Source: Gracilaria domingensis
Lineage: Eukaryota > Rhodophyta > Florideophyceae > Gracilariales > Gracilariaceae
Direction of reading: 5' to 3'
Length of the DNA: 64,000 nucleotides
Assembly (NCBI GenBank): GCA_022539475.1
Contig: VCMS01000064.1
Coordinates: 1 to 64,000 of the forward strand
The notes beneath the pieces were generated by a model. It did no database searches and was not told the DNA's origin. It was given only the letters and a program-made list of their open reading frames with translations. Each line of letters begins with the position of its first letter. Position 1 is the stretch's first letter. Positions 29,600 to 40,469 of this stretch are shown here, piece by piece. The position numbers were made by a program, and so were the translations under genes.

Positions 29600-31162
29600 A
29601 TGGTAAGAACACCATCAAAGCTCTGGCTCTATTTCCAGAAAGAAACTCAATCGAACTTTAAAACGCCAAGAGCAAAATGTAAATTTTGCCATCAAACAGT
29701 TTCTGCAACTACTCCAAACATGAAGACCCATAACAAAAATTGTACGTCTGTCAAACGATCTGTATGTGCTTTGCCTCAACTACCAGCAGCAGCAACAAAC
29801 ACTTTCGTACAACCAACTTCAATACCTGCTCCCATTCGTGAACCTTTGTCAAATCTACGAATTGATGCTATGACCCCGGAGCAACAGAAGTCAATTGATG
29901 AAAAACTGGCACTTGCGGTGCACACAACTGCAAAACCTTTCAGTTTCTTCAATTCCCCAGTTTGGAAAACATTCTTTCAATCTCTTAGACCTGCCTACAA
30001 ACTTCCAAGTTCGAAGTCTATAGGTGGCGAATTATTAAGCGATGCCTACCAAAAATGTATGCAAGAAGTGTTTTTGCATATTCGGAACAACAAAGGAGGT
30101 GTGGTCGGCATTGATGGAGGGACTAATAAGCTCTCGAAATCTGTTTCAAACGTTATTATACATGCACTGTTACCATTGTTTGTGGAATATTTACGATCTG
30201 ATCTAAAGACCGATAGAACATCTAACGTAGTCTTAAAGATAAAAGATGCAATGAAACGTTTAGATGACATCATTGGTTTCAAAGCGGGGTATGCATTTGT
30301 GTCGGACTCCTGCAATTTAATGCGTGATGTAAGGGCTAAGCTACAAAAGGCTAAAGTGTTCAGATGGTGCTATGGGTGCAGCTCTCATTGTCTGCACAAT
30401 TTGGCTGAAGATGTTGGAAGGCTTCCTCACATTACTAAGGTGTTAAAAGAAGCATTGTTCGTTTCAAAAACAATCAGGTATACGGGAGTTGTAAGGCGTT
30501 TGTATGAGAAACTATGTCTCTCCAGAAAATCAGGTGTTGTGTTGCCGATTCTGTATTCGCCAACAAGGTGGACCTCTGCATGTGCAATGTTGGAACGGCT
30601 GCTTTCGTTACGATCTGTGGTAGTGTCACTTCCTATTGCATTGCTCGAGGCACAAGAGAGCCATCTCATGGATGCAGACTACGAACTGTCTTCTGGGCTC
30701 GTTATTCTTATTACGTCGCATGGATTCTGGACTGATCTTCAGTCTGCAGTATCTGCATTGAAGTTTATAGCGCAGGCCACGACTATTCTGGAAGAAGAAA
30801 AGTCTACTATGTCAGATGCTTACGCAGCATTTTTATTCGTCAGACACAAGCTTTCAACTGTCACATCGCTTAGCACCGCACAGCGCAGCGGTGTCCTCCA
30901 ATCTCTACTTCGGCGATGGAGTCGTATATGCAGCCCTGTGCACGCACTGGTCTTTTTATGTGACCTATTCTACGATGCATTGCGTCGTCTGTCTCTTGCA
31001 GATGCTAGTTTTTGGCGAGGGTCGTCCAGAATGTGGCAAGGGTCGTCCAGTAAATTTTTTGAAAAAATATCGAGATCAATTATTTCAAAATTTGAAGATA
31101 ATTGCTTGGGTCGTCCAGAATCGCTGTGCAGTAAATACTGGTGGGGTTTCCACTCGTGCTAG
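29600..31162 (+). CDS. hAT-family transposase with BED finger, probably decayed at the C-terminus
   Basis: 520 codons from ATG 29600. A BED-type finger C27-X2-C30 ... H44-X3-C48 is followed by a linker. The RNase H-fold transposase core includes YKLPSSKSIGGELLSDAY, GIDGGTNKLSKSVSNV, FVSDSCNLMRDVRAKL, HCLHNLAEDVG and LYSPTRWTSACAMLERL. The block LLRRWSRICSPVHALVFLCD (about residue 445) is where such proteins approach the C-terminal dimerisation domain, but the frame then degrades into Ser-rich text, and a second register (30816-31280) stays open over the same bases. A frameshift near 31000 is likely. A hAT C-terminal domain occurs at 43.3 kb but is too far away to belong here. Nuclear DNA-cutting enzyme by family. 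Confidence 0.65.
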   Translation: MVRTPSKLWLYFQKETQSNFKTPRAKCKFCHQTVSATTPNMKTHNKNCTSVKRSVCALPQLPAAATNTFVQPTSIPAPIREPLSNLRIDAMTPEQQKSIDEKLALAVHTTAKPFSFFNSPVWKTFFQSLRPAYKLPSSKSIGGELLSDAYQKCMQEVFLHIRNNKGGVVGIDGGTNKLSKSVSNVIIHALLPLFVEYLRSDLKTDRTSNVVLKIKDAMKRLDDIIGFKAGYAFVSDSCNLMRDVRAKLQKAKVFRWCYGCSSHCLHNLAEDVGRLPHITKVLKEALFVSKTIRYTGVVRRLYEKLCLSRKSGVVLPILYSPTRWTSACAMLERLLSLRSVVVSLPIALLEAQESHLMDADYELSSGLVILITSHGFWTDLQSAVSALKFIAQATTILEEEKSTMSDAYAAFLFVRHKLSTVTSLSTAQRSGVLQSLLRRWSRICSPVHALVFLCDLFYDALRRLSLADASFWRGSSRMWQGSSSKFFEKISRSIISKFEDNCLGRPESLCSKYWWGFHSC

Positions 31163-31482
31163 TTCTTTAGTCGAGGGCTACCTGAACGGTATTTCGCGAA
31201 GTCTAGGTTCAGTTTCCATTAAGGTGCACATTACACGATACCTTCTGCGGAATGATACCCTGCAACGCATGGAATACTAGTGCTAGTACAGATGATGCCC
31301 ATTATGAAATCATACCGTTTTATTCGTATCTATTCTTCTATCGACCGCTTTTGCTAACCACTACTTCGCTATATTACATGTACCATATCCCCATGATGGA
31401 GCGGGTGTAGGCGCAATCTGCGGCAGATGCCGTAGACTGCACGTCCACCATCGGCTGTATCGGTAGAACAAATACGCACTCC

Positions 31483-31515
31483 GAGAGGATGAGGCGCGAA
31501 GCGCCTCATCCTCTC
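31483..31515. repeat. Perfect 15-bp hairpin, GAA loop
   Basis: GAGAGGATGAGGCGC at 31483-31497 is followed by GAA and its exact complement at 31501-31515. Confidence 0.85.
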
Positions 31516-31516
31516 C

Positions 31517-31568
31517 GTTCCTCATGTAGGGAACCATGCCCAGATGCATGGTTCCCTACTTGAGGAAC
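31517..31568. repeat. 22-bp hairpin, one mismatch
   Basis: The left arm 31517-31538 pairs with 31547-31568 at 21 of 22 positions around an 8-nt loop. It starts two bases after the preceding perfect hairpin. Confidence 0.85.
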
Positions 31569-31608
31569 CTGCACCTGCAACTGGTGAGCTACGTCCGCAT
31601 CAAAAGTC

Positions 31609-32330
31609 ATTTACCTGTATACGCAAGCAGAAAGTATCCATAAGTTAGTCAATTCTCCGTTGGATGCATTTGAAATGCGATGGAACCTACCATTGATAAA
31701 ACAAAACAGAAACGTTGAGCTAGAAAAGTCGAGGGACCTAGTAACCCGCAAAAGGAAGAAGAAGAAGGAAAGGGATCGGTTAGATTACCAGCCCACCATC
31801 ATCGCAAAGCGCGAAAGGTGTCGAAGCAAGAACTCACAAGCAAGGACACCAAGAATGCCCATGCAGCAAACATACCGCAAGATGCGATAAACGAAAGAGC
31901 AGTCTATGTCCCAACCAAACACCAGAATCTCCTATCCCGAACAGTCAGACATCGATCTTGAGAGACGAAATGAAATTGGTGGTGTACCTGTGTACGCAAG
32001 CAGAAATTATCTATAAGCTAGTCAATTCTCCGTTGGATACATTTGAAATGCGATGGAACCTACCATTGATAAAACAAAACAGAAACGTTGCGTTAGAAAA
32101 GTCGAGGGACCTAGTAACTCGCAAAAGGAAGAAGAAGAAGGAAAGGGATCGGTTAGGTTACCAGCCCACCATCATCGTAAAGCGCGAAAGGTGTCGAAGC
32201 GAGAACTCACAAGCAAGGACACCAAGAATGCCCATGCAGCAAACATACCGCAAGATGCGATAAACGAGAGAGCAGCCTATGTCCCAACCAAGTACCAGAA
32301 TCGTCTATCCCGAACACTCAGAGATTCAAG
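31609..32330 (+). repeat. Two-copy direct tandem repeat, 373-bp period
   Basis: Copy 1 spans about 31609-31955 and copy 2 about 31982-32330, with matching landmarks (ACGCAAGCAG at 31621 and 31994, CGATAAACGA at 31885 and 32258). One frame encodes a basic peptide (KRKKKKERDR) in both. Several of the differences change amino acids, so conservation of a protein is not evident. Probably part of a decayed transposon. Confidence 0.75.
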
Positions 32331-32354
32331 ATCGCCAAGGAACCAACTTGGTTT

Positions 32355-32439
32355 GTTGCGCAGTAGGCTCTAGCTTCTCGCGTCTTGCGCTACTTTTGAA
32401 AAGTAGCGCAAGAGGCGAAGATAGAGCCTATGGCGCAAC
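32355..32439. repeat. Long hairpin with about 40-bp arms and a minimal loop
   Basis: GTTGCGC at 32355 and GCGCAAC ending at 32439 open a near-continuous palindrome. Pairing is perfect over the inner TCTTGCGCTACTTTT and the outer GGCTCTA block, with a few mismatches and a 2-nt gap between. It directly follows the 373-bp tandem repeat. Confidence 0.8.
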
Positions 32440-33064
32440 GAAATGAACCATTGTTCGCGTACTTACAGTCGTCGCTTTGGGTTACCGGGTTCCCGTTTTC
32501 ACCCTTCAATCGTTCTATATCTTGGACAAATAGAAGAAGTTGAGGGTGAAAAATTATTTCCTGCCGTTTGCATGTCGCAGAGCGCGAAGAAACGTGGTGA
32601 GGATTGGTTAGTTTAGAGCAAAGATACGTGCAAGGATATGGAAGAACGTACGAATAGACTGCACGGAATACATCCATGAGATACGGATGATGTCCGCTTT
32701 ATGGCGTTCTACTCCGGCGGAGTAAAACGCCCGACGGTAACGGTATGTCGGACGCCGGAGGCGCGGCGGCGGCGGCGGAGGGAAGAGATTTATTTTTCTG
32801 TGCGAGACTGGACAGGTGTACAGCGTACAACGTTGCGAAACCACAGGTTTATAACCAGTGGTAGATAATACGAGAAGTACACCCTTGTGTTGAGGTCGAC
32901 GTGTACCTACGTTCCTTTTTGAACGAAAGCACGTGATTTAAACTCAAAATATATTCTCCGTTCTCAGCATGACGTCGATCTTGACTGTCGCTCGACCTCC
33001 TTCTCCCTTCTTACAACCATCCCTTGCAGTCTTTGTCGTCGTTTTTCGTTCATTTCTTCTTCCC
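32440..33064. other. Upstream region of the second Plavaka/KDZ-like copy
   Basis: No separate gene is supported. It contains a (GGC)n-like run near 32762-32780 and the short dyad TACTCCGGCGGAGTA around 32711. The open frame continues 32 codons upstream of the start chosen for the next feature (ATG 32969). Confidence 0.4.
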
Positions 33065-35500
33065 ATGGTCTACTACTGTACACACAAGAAGCGTGGGTGC
33101 CCCTTCGTTACTCGCCGAGGAGTCTTATCTCTTCAACAGCATGTCAACCATTGCCCGTTTCGTCTGAAAGCAGCGCTGGAAGACGACAATAGCCGGCCCA
33201 TTCGGAGAAGCAAGCGTCTCAAGCTTTCCGCGCCCGCGCCCGCATCTTCCGAAACGGTCACTGCCCCTTGTCGCCTTCCCGAGCCTTCGGTGTCCGAGGA
33301 CATCGTCGACCCCACTCCGTGCGCCCCTCCCATTCCGGACACTTCGCATTGTGTTTCTCCTTCCCCGGGTCCCGCGTCATTAGAGCGAGAACACGGAAGC
33401 AGTTCCCGCCCAGTGCCTTCTGAGAAGGCCCTCGGTGATTTGCATATGGATTATCTCACGGTTTGTCTGGCTTCAGTAGCTTCCAACCTTGGTCATCGTG
33501 AGGCAGACGAGCTAATTGGGCTACTTCGGGAACCGCGATTCTCGCAAAAGCGATTCAACGAGACCATAACAAGTTCCAAGCGCTGTACAGAACTGAAGAA
33601 CGCCATTTTCGAACGATACGCCTCAAAGGACGGTTTCAATCGCAGAACTGTCTCGCCAGAAGGATGTAAGTTCAGCGCCACCATCTACACGAGAGACCCC
33701 GTTCAGACACTTGTTAAACAGCTCCAGTTGGCTAACAACGAAAACACATTCTTCCACCCTATACCTCAGACCCACTGCACGAAAATATCTCACCCCATGT
33801 CCGGCTCTCTCGCAAGAGACGCCACCTCAAAACTTAAGGAAGTAGTGAGGGGCTCTTTGGATAGTAGAATAGCGTGGTACTCCCAAGAAATAAGTTAAAG
33901 GGAATCTTTCGTAGGTCATCTGCAGGTATGCACCGATAAGTATTCAACAACTCTAAAGAAAACATCGGTTACTGCTTATCCTCTTCACCTCATCTTTCTC
34001 AACTTCTCCGACGAGCTACGACGTAAGCGCATCCGTGATGACCTCACAGTAGTGGCATACTTTCCTACAACACTAGTACAGTTTTTCGCATCTGAACTTC
34101 AGATGCGAAAAACTGTACTTGAAGCAGACGCAATCCCATTCCTCTCTAGGAAGTCTCTACGCGATTCCAGGATGCACATCCTTCAAGAATCTTTTCGTCA
34201 AATCTTGTAGCAAATTCTAAATCTAATGCAAAAAGGTTTTCATTTCATCGGCGAAGACGCACTATATCGAGTGTGCCTTTTTCTGCAAGTTTTTGTGCGG
34301 ATATTCTGAGGCTAAGGACATTCTGTCTACTCTTCATGGGACCAAAACGCAAAGCCCTTGTCGTAGATGCAAATCCCCTCCCTCATCTTTATGCAGTAAT
34401 GTTCTTACGTCATTCACTGGACCCTCTCAAAACCACACTAAAACTTTTAGTGATAGTTCTTGAAGAGTCAGAAAGACATACTCAGTTATTCTCGAATATG
34501 CAAAGAAAGGCGAAGGAGAAAGAAGTTTACGTCGTGCAAGGGAGAGGAGATCTAAGTCGGATACTCTCATGCGTTCTAATTCCATATCTCTTATTCTGTC
34601 GTGCATCAAAACCTCCTTGACCGTAAGATTCATCCAGGGGTTATTTCCATGCAGTCTGTTCGGAACAAGGAGAGCTCTCTTTGAACAGTTACGCAACTTG
34701 CATCTCGGCATATTGAAACCGATTAATACTCCAGAAATCGAGAGACTGTAGTCAGAGACCCTAAGCACTGCAATAGAATCATCCGCGTCACGTTCATTTC
34801 GAACGATACGTACTCAAATCCAGAACTTTACAAACGCAAATCTATCCCCCATGCAATGCAAGTTTTCTGCCAGAGGTTTGCATATAGATTTGTTTACGCC
34901 GAAGAAAGGCAGGTTACTGAATGGAACCTTCATTAAGGCAGATCTCCTTCGAATGATGGATGCCAAAACATACAAAGACATTGAAATGTTTTTGCTTTCA
35001 TGATGGAATTCTTTGAAATCTGATAGCGAGCGCAGGACACGGCCCCAATCAGAACAATTTTCTCTCAGTACTCGGACGTCGCTTGGACTACTTATAGGTT
35101 CAATCGTGGCCCATGGTGTAGTGAAAGCTCTATTTCGTCTCTAAGGTGGCAGATTGAAGCCTTTAAATGCTCCTCGACAAAGTGGTCCGCAGCAATTCAT
35201 AGCTTTGGAATTGGAACTCTGAAGTTTTATCACGGCTCTTAACAGAAGAAGAACTAACAACATTGGCAGCATTTTACGGTATCTCTACAACACGTCGATT
35301 TATGTCTTCTCTTGTAATGTTGTTGACAGGCCTTGTTAAAGGGAGCTGAAGCGATACGATTTCAATATTGGAACTATTGTCATGTGCTACGAGCCCAAGC
35401 ACACCGGGCTGAAGGGTTTTCATGACTACCATCTGTTTTGCTTTCACCTACGACTCTTTTCGCGTTTTCCTTCCATAGAGTTTTAAACTGAATGAATTTA
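33065..35500 (+). pseudogene. Second copy of the Plavaka/KDZ-like transposon gene, broken
   Basis: Colinear with the 7.5-9.9 kb gene. From ATG 33065 it has the same C2HC finger (C5, C12, H26, C30) and then matching blocks: HREADELIGLL versus KRSADELINIL, YTRDPVQTLVKQLQLA versus YLRDPVQVLLQQLRLA, and NENTFFHPI. A TAA at 33896 interrupts. The match resumes with TDKYSTTLKKTSVTAYPLH (around 33940) and later LHIDLFTPKKGRLLNGTF (around 34880), with many stops and frameshifts. The finger is kept, so the protein family is well defined by the pair. A 45-bp palindrome is inserted at 34075. The 3' end is approximate. Confidence 0.7.
34075..34119. repeat. Perfect 45-bp palindrome inside the transposon relic
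   Basis: 22-bp arms (34075-34096 and 34098-34119) are exactly complementary around a single central C. It falls right after a conserved block (AYFPTT), where the intact paralogue has unrelated Ser/Thr-rich sequence, so it looks inserted. Confidence 0.85.
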
Positions 35501-36357
35501 GCACATAGGAGCTGCTACAGCCCCCGTTCTCTAAACCTGTGAGGATCATGTAGCAGTTAGCTTATCATGACTCCATTTAGTTCTTTTTAGTGTTCCGCAG
35601 AGATATCCACTACCACTATAATTCGGGGAACCTATGGTCGTTGAAGGCCTTCATTGCTTTTTACCCGCCCATCGTAACGAACCAATTAAATTCAGATATT
35701 AACATAAAACGCCAGAGCTGGTGCGCTCATGCTAGACGGTATTACTTCATCTAAATCATCCGTAGAATTTGTACATTCACCGGAAACAATGGTGGCGAGT
35801 ATTTTAAGTAGCTACTAACTCTCGTTACTCTGTTTTTCTGCAGCTCATCCCGGCGCATTACCACTTTCGTGCGTGCGGCTGTTGAGGCGCTTTCGTAGTT
35901 CGTCACCTTTCTGCATTGAGCAGTGTAAAAAGTGTCGTGTGTCAGTACGTACACAACTTGTAGCAAACGCATGGTCGTCAGTTTTTTTACTAGGTCAGCA
36001 TCAATTGGATACGAAAAATAGCTGAGTCTTGTCTGATGAATGTATATTGTGCTTGGAAAAAAAGGACTGTCAGTAATGCATCAAACTGTGTTTTGGGAGG
36101 TGTCGAAAGGCTGAAAAATGGTTTTAAAATGTGTCCGCGAGCAGGGGTTTTAGTGGATCTAGACTGATGCGAGTAATGTGTGCGCTCTCGAATTGTGCTT
36201 TTTAAGCGCTCATAATACTCGAGATATACTCTCATTTATGTACAGCCGGCGTTGTCTGTACAGCCCTTTTACCTCCCGCCCATCCACGTGGCCAGCACTG
36301 TTCACGTGTTGGCGGGCGGGTACACCGTAATGAGTGCGGGAAGTGTCGAGGAAGGTG
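35501..36357. other. AT-richer spacer, no gene seen
   Basis: Short frames only. A dyad of the type CCCGCC..GGCGGG (36275-36318) marks the approach to the palindromic satellite. The true end of the transposon relic may lie in here. Confidence 0.4.
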
Positions 36358-36842
36358 TTTTGGGAGGTCTTGGCATGGTGCCTAAACGTAGCCAGAATGT
36401 GCCCGCGGCCGTGGGGGGGGGGGGGGGTTGGTTGTGTTAGGGTGGCTACCCTAACACAGCCGGACCCCCCCGTCCGCGGGCACGTTTTGGCTGGTTTTTT
36501 AAAAAATGTGCTTTTTTATGCCCGCGGGTGGGGGGTCCGGTCGTGTTAGGGTAGCTACCCTAACACGACCGGACCCCCCCGCCCGCGGGCACGTTATGGC
36601 CGATTTTTTGAAAAATGTGCGATTTTATGCCCGCGGGCGGGGGGGTCCGGTCGTGTTAGGGTACCTACCCTAACACGACCGACCCCCCCCCCTGCCCGCG
36701 GGCACGTTTTCGCCACATTCTGGTAGCGTCCACAGACCTCCCAAAACACACAAAGCACGCAACACCGTCCAAAACGTAATCTGCCCACGGGCAGGGTGGT
36801 CAAGTTGTGTTACGGTAGCGACCCTAACACAACTTGACCTCG
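36358..36842. repeat. Palindromic GC-rich satellite with TTAGGG/CCCTAA cores
   Basis: Four palindromes are centred near 36446, 36554, 36664 and 36818, all sharing GTGTTAGGGT..ACCCTAACAC (the last with changes). The second is a perfect 50-bp palindrome (36530-36579) including G6/C6 ends. Between them lie GCCCGCGGGC-type palindromes and poly-T/poly-A stretches, giving a period of about 109 bp for the first three. The outer parts TGGGAGGTCT (36360) and AGACCTCCCA (36734) make the whole block an inverted repeat. G or C runs reach about 15 bases near 36413. Confidence 0.85.
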
Positions 36843-37281
36843 TCCGCTGCCAGTACATCAGAATGACATTATGACATGTCTGACGAGGCGCGTCTGCAAC
36901 GACCCGTCTCCAGCAAACCTTCTTCCGCAGGCAAGGCAAAGTGGTGGAAGTTTCACCACTTTGGCTTGTGCTCCTACCAACCCTACACGCCTCGCTTCCC
37001 CGCCCTCACTTTGTACAGAACAAAAACTCGCTCGTTGTTTGTTTCGCACCGCCCTGAATTTCTCGCGAGTGCACCCACTCAACGCTCGCAGTCGTCCCGT
37101 CGTCCGTCGCGCGTGCTTCGCCGCAGCCGTCATCGCCGCCACCTCGCATGAGCGTAAATCACTGCTCAATGCTTCCGAAGCATGGAAGCATGGGAGTCCC
37201 ATAAACGCCCATCAACTCCTCTTCAGTGAAGGAACCGTTGCAGCGCGGGGAGGAACAGCATACGGATGACCAGTATCGTCA
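36843..37281. other. Spacer before the ankyrin relic
   Basis: Frames of about 90-130 codons on both strands overlap each other here, without motifs. A possible upstream part of the ankyrin gene is not recognisable. Confidence 0.35.
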
Positions 37282-38530
37282 TTGCATATTGCCGCCTTGA
37301 AGGAAACCATGGATGTCGTGGACAAGCTACAGCCGCACGGCACCGAAGTGCCTGAATCAACCAAAGATAAGGACGAAGCGTTGCGTATTGCCGCTCGGTG
37401 CGGACAGAGAGACAATTTGAACAAGCTGTTGCAGCCCAGCGCAGACGCGCACTCTGCAACCGAAGATGGATGGAGTGCATTGCATTTTGTCGCCATGAAC
37501 GGGCACATGTGCGTTGTGAACGAGCTGCAGCACGTCGTTGACGTCCAGAGTGCAACGATAGCTGATGGGAATGTATTGCATTTTGCTACCTCGAGTGAAC
37601 ACCTGAACGTTGTGAGAGATCTATTTCAGCGCGGCTTGAAACCAGATGCTGCGACCAATGCTGGTCAGAATGCGGTGCATATTGTCGCCCGAAACGGGCA
37701 CATTGAAATGGTGAAGGAGCTGCTGCATCGCGGCGCGGACGTGCACAGTGCAGATCACGACGGTAAGAATGCGTTGCATCATGCTGCCAGCGATGGAAAC
37801 ATAGAGATTAGGAAGGTTTTGCTGTAATTTAGGGTCGACTTGCACAGCGCAGACAGCTTCGGTCGGAAAGTGCTGCATCATGATGCCGCATACGGACAGA
37901 TTGAGATGGTGAAGGATCTGTTGCAGCACGGCTCGGACCTGCATGGCCTAGAGAACTATCGTCACAATGCACTGCATTTGAGCGCGGTGAAAGGGCACGT
38001 TGAGGTGTAGAAGGAGCTGCTGTTGTCGCGTGGCGCCGACTTGTACAGCATAGACAAGTACGATCGGAATGCGTTGCATCTCAGGGCGATGTATGGATAC
38101 TTGGAGGTGATGAACGAGCTTCTGCAGCACTGTGTCGCACATCGCAGACGATCTCGGAATGCGTCGCATCATGCCGCCCGATACGGACACATGGAGGTGG
38201 TTAAGGTTGACGTGCACAGCGCAGACACTTTGGTCGAAATGTGTTGCTTATGCCACCCAAAACGGACACTTTGAGGTGGTAAAGAAGCTGCTGTAGCCCG
38301 GCGCCGACTTGCACAGTGCAGACAACCATGTTCGGAATGCGTTGCATCTGACCGCGATGGACGGACACATAGAGATTACAAAGGAAATTCTGGAGCGCGG
38401 CGCAGACGTGAACAGTGCAGACATCTACGATAGCAATGCTTTTCATCTAGGCGCGATGAAGCGACACGTTGAGATGGTGAAGAAGCGGTTGCTGCAGTGC
38501 GGCTCCAATTTGCACTGTGCGGACAACTAC
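37282..38530 (+). pseudogene. Ankyrin-repeat gene, broken
   Basis: About twelve 33-residue ankyrin units can be read on one strand, with the signature ALH-A--GH-E-VKELL-RGAD-HSAD (for example AVHIVARNGHIEMVKELLHRG). The frame is cut by TAA at 37825 and TAG at 38008, each with ankyrin text continuing in the same register, and further shifts occur near 38150-38300. Ankyrin repeats are protein-binding scaffolds. No start is identifiable. HECT-domain remains follow within 70 bp on the same strand, so this may be the front half of an ankyrin-HECT ligase gene, or an unrelated neighbour. Confidence 0.65.
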
Positions 38531-38595
38531 GGTTCAAGGCGTTGGATCATGTGTAACTTATCCTTTCACCTTACAAGCTATCGGCGACTGGTTTA

Positions 38596-40390
38596 GTGCC
38601 ATCTTTCGCATCGGTTATTGCGGTCTTGAAGCATCTGCACTGGGTATCGGAGGAACTAAGTTTTTGTTCGACTTCTGTGGGCGCAAGCACTGTTGCATCT
38701 TCTACTGCTAAGGTGACTAGAAATTTCTATGATCCTATTGCGTTATGTGGAGGGATTGTGCCCCTGTGCTGCTTCACAGTAGCGAGAGAATCGTCATTTC
38801 TAATCCCGTTTGATATCAAAAGAACTCTGTTTCAGTCAACTTCTCTGGGCGTTTCGCAAGCGCTTCATTTGTTGCAGAAGCGTAATGAAATGTCAGGGGT
38901 TGCGAGTAACAGATCTTCTCGACACCAGCGTGAAAGCGAAACAAGGAAAGGGAATATTCGACGTGAAAAGGTTCGAATCTATCGCGACCGAATCGTCGAA
39001 TCGGCGATCAAGGTGATGAACATGTATTGCCCTCATGGTACAGTGCTAGAGGTCGAATACATCAACGAGGATGGAGCAGGATTGGGACCTACTCTTTAGT
39101 TTTACATTCTTACCTCGAAAGAAATTCAGATGGTAGATCTGAAGCTTTGGAGAAGTAGCAGTTCGCAGACAATCAAAACGAAGGCAGAATCGGAAACGGC
39201 AACACACTTCATTCATCATATTCGAGATAATGTTCACGTCCCAGTTCGTCAGTCCTCTACACGACGAAGAAGTCGAAGGCAATCTAACACGAAACCGACA
39301 GTCGCAGTTCAGAGCGAGCCTCCAAGCTACGTAGTGCCTACTGGGACAGGATTTCTCCCTTCAGGCCTACCAGTAACGATTAGTGAAGCCCAGAAATCTG
39401 CGGCTTCGAAAACTTGCTCTTTGTTCCAATTCATTGGTCGTCCTCTGGGTAAGGCTGTTATTGACGGTCGCTTGCTGGATATGAGGTTTTAGAACACTTT
39501 CTCGGAACTTCTCCCGGCATACTGTCGAGTAATATTCGACAGCTGTGGGCCCTCACGTTCAGATTCATCAGGCTCGTCATCCATCCTGGAAAGTAGATTC
39601 GGAAGCAACAAACGCGACAGATTGGCGATCGAGATATAGATCGAAAGAAGGTGTGGCAGAGATACACTAGCAAGAAATCGGCTATGAAACTGTTGGATAA
39701 TGTTGACCATCAACTCGCTGTTTCGCTGCAATCAATTATAAGAATGGTGGGTGACAATGAAGGCGATTCGATACCAGCCCTTTGTCTGACATTTGTTTTG
39801 CCCGGTGATGATTCGATAGAACTTGTGAAAGGCGGAAGCAATATTGAAGTAAATGAGCAGAATGCTGAAGAGTTCGTGAGAAGAGTGACATACCATGTGC
39901 TTTTTGGAGGTGTGTATCAGCAAGCTGAAACGCTTTTGAGAGGCTTGGGTGAGCTAATTGATATCACGAGTCTTCTAGTGTTCCGAAGCGCTGAACTTGA
40001 GTTGTTTTTCTGCGGTCCGCCATATGAGAAGTGGACTATGAACTTTTTGGTTCATTCTACGCGATGTGATCATGGATTAAGCCACGAGAGCGCTGCGGTG
40101 AAGTACTTCCTACAACTTCTAACAGAATTGGATGAAGAAGATCAACAGCGTTTCATCCAATTTACTACTGGCTCTCCAGCTCTTCCTCTGGGGGGGCTGA
40201 GCAAATTGCATCCCAGTCTAACAATTGTGCGACGTACCCCGGAAAGCGGGCACTCTCTGGACCAGTGTTTGCAACCGTGATGACTAGCACAAATTATTTC
40301 AAACTCCCGGAGTATAGTTCTTATGAGATTGCGAAGAAGCAGGTGCTTTACGCTGTTCGTGAAGGACAGAGGTCGTTCCATCTTTCTTAG
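38596..40390 (+). pseudogene. HECT E3 ubiquitin ligase (TRIP12/UPL3-like) C-terminus, broken
   Basis: Continuous HECT similarity: PFDIKRTLFQ, VRIYRDRIVESAIKVMNMY, LEVEYINEDGAGLGPTL then FYILTSKEIQ, FQFIGRPLGKAVIDGRLLD, LPGDDSIELVKGGSNIEV, and [16 protein letters not shown]. The end [13 protein letters not shown] stops at 40388-40390, the usual short tail after HECT. Breaks: TAG at 39097 where Glu is expected, TAG at 39490, a register change before 39651 and another near 40270. At the catalytic position the text is [11 protein letters not shown], so the thioester Cys is replaced by Ser (codon 40286-40288). Intact homologues transfer ubiquitin to substrates. This copy cannot be functional. Confidence 0.8.
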
Positions 40391-40469
40391 AGTGTTTCGA
40401 AAGTTAACGCTAGTCAACGGGCAAAGGGCCGGCAAAGAGTAAAGCTTTTTTCTGCTTACAAAAGTTGGT

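Noticed and set aside
36430-36830. Telomere or interstitial telomeric tract
   Set aside because: Each palindrome holds a single TTAGGG with its complement; there is no tandem run.
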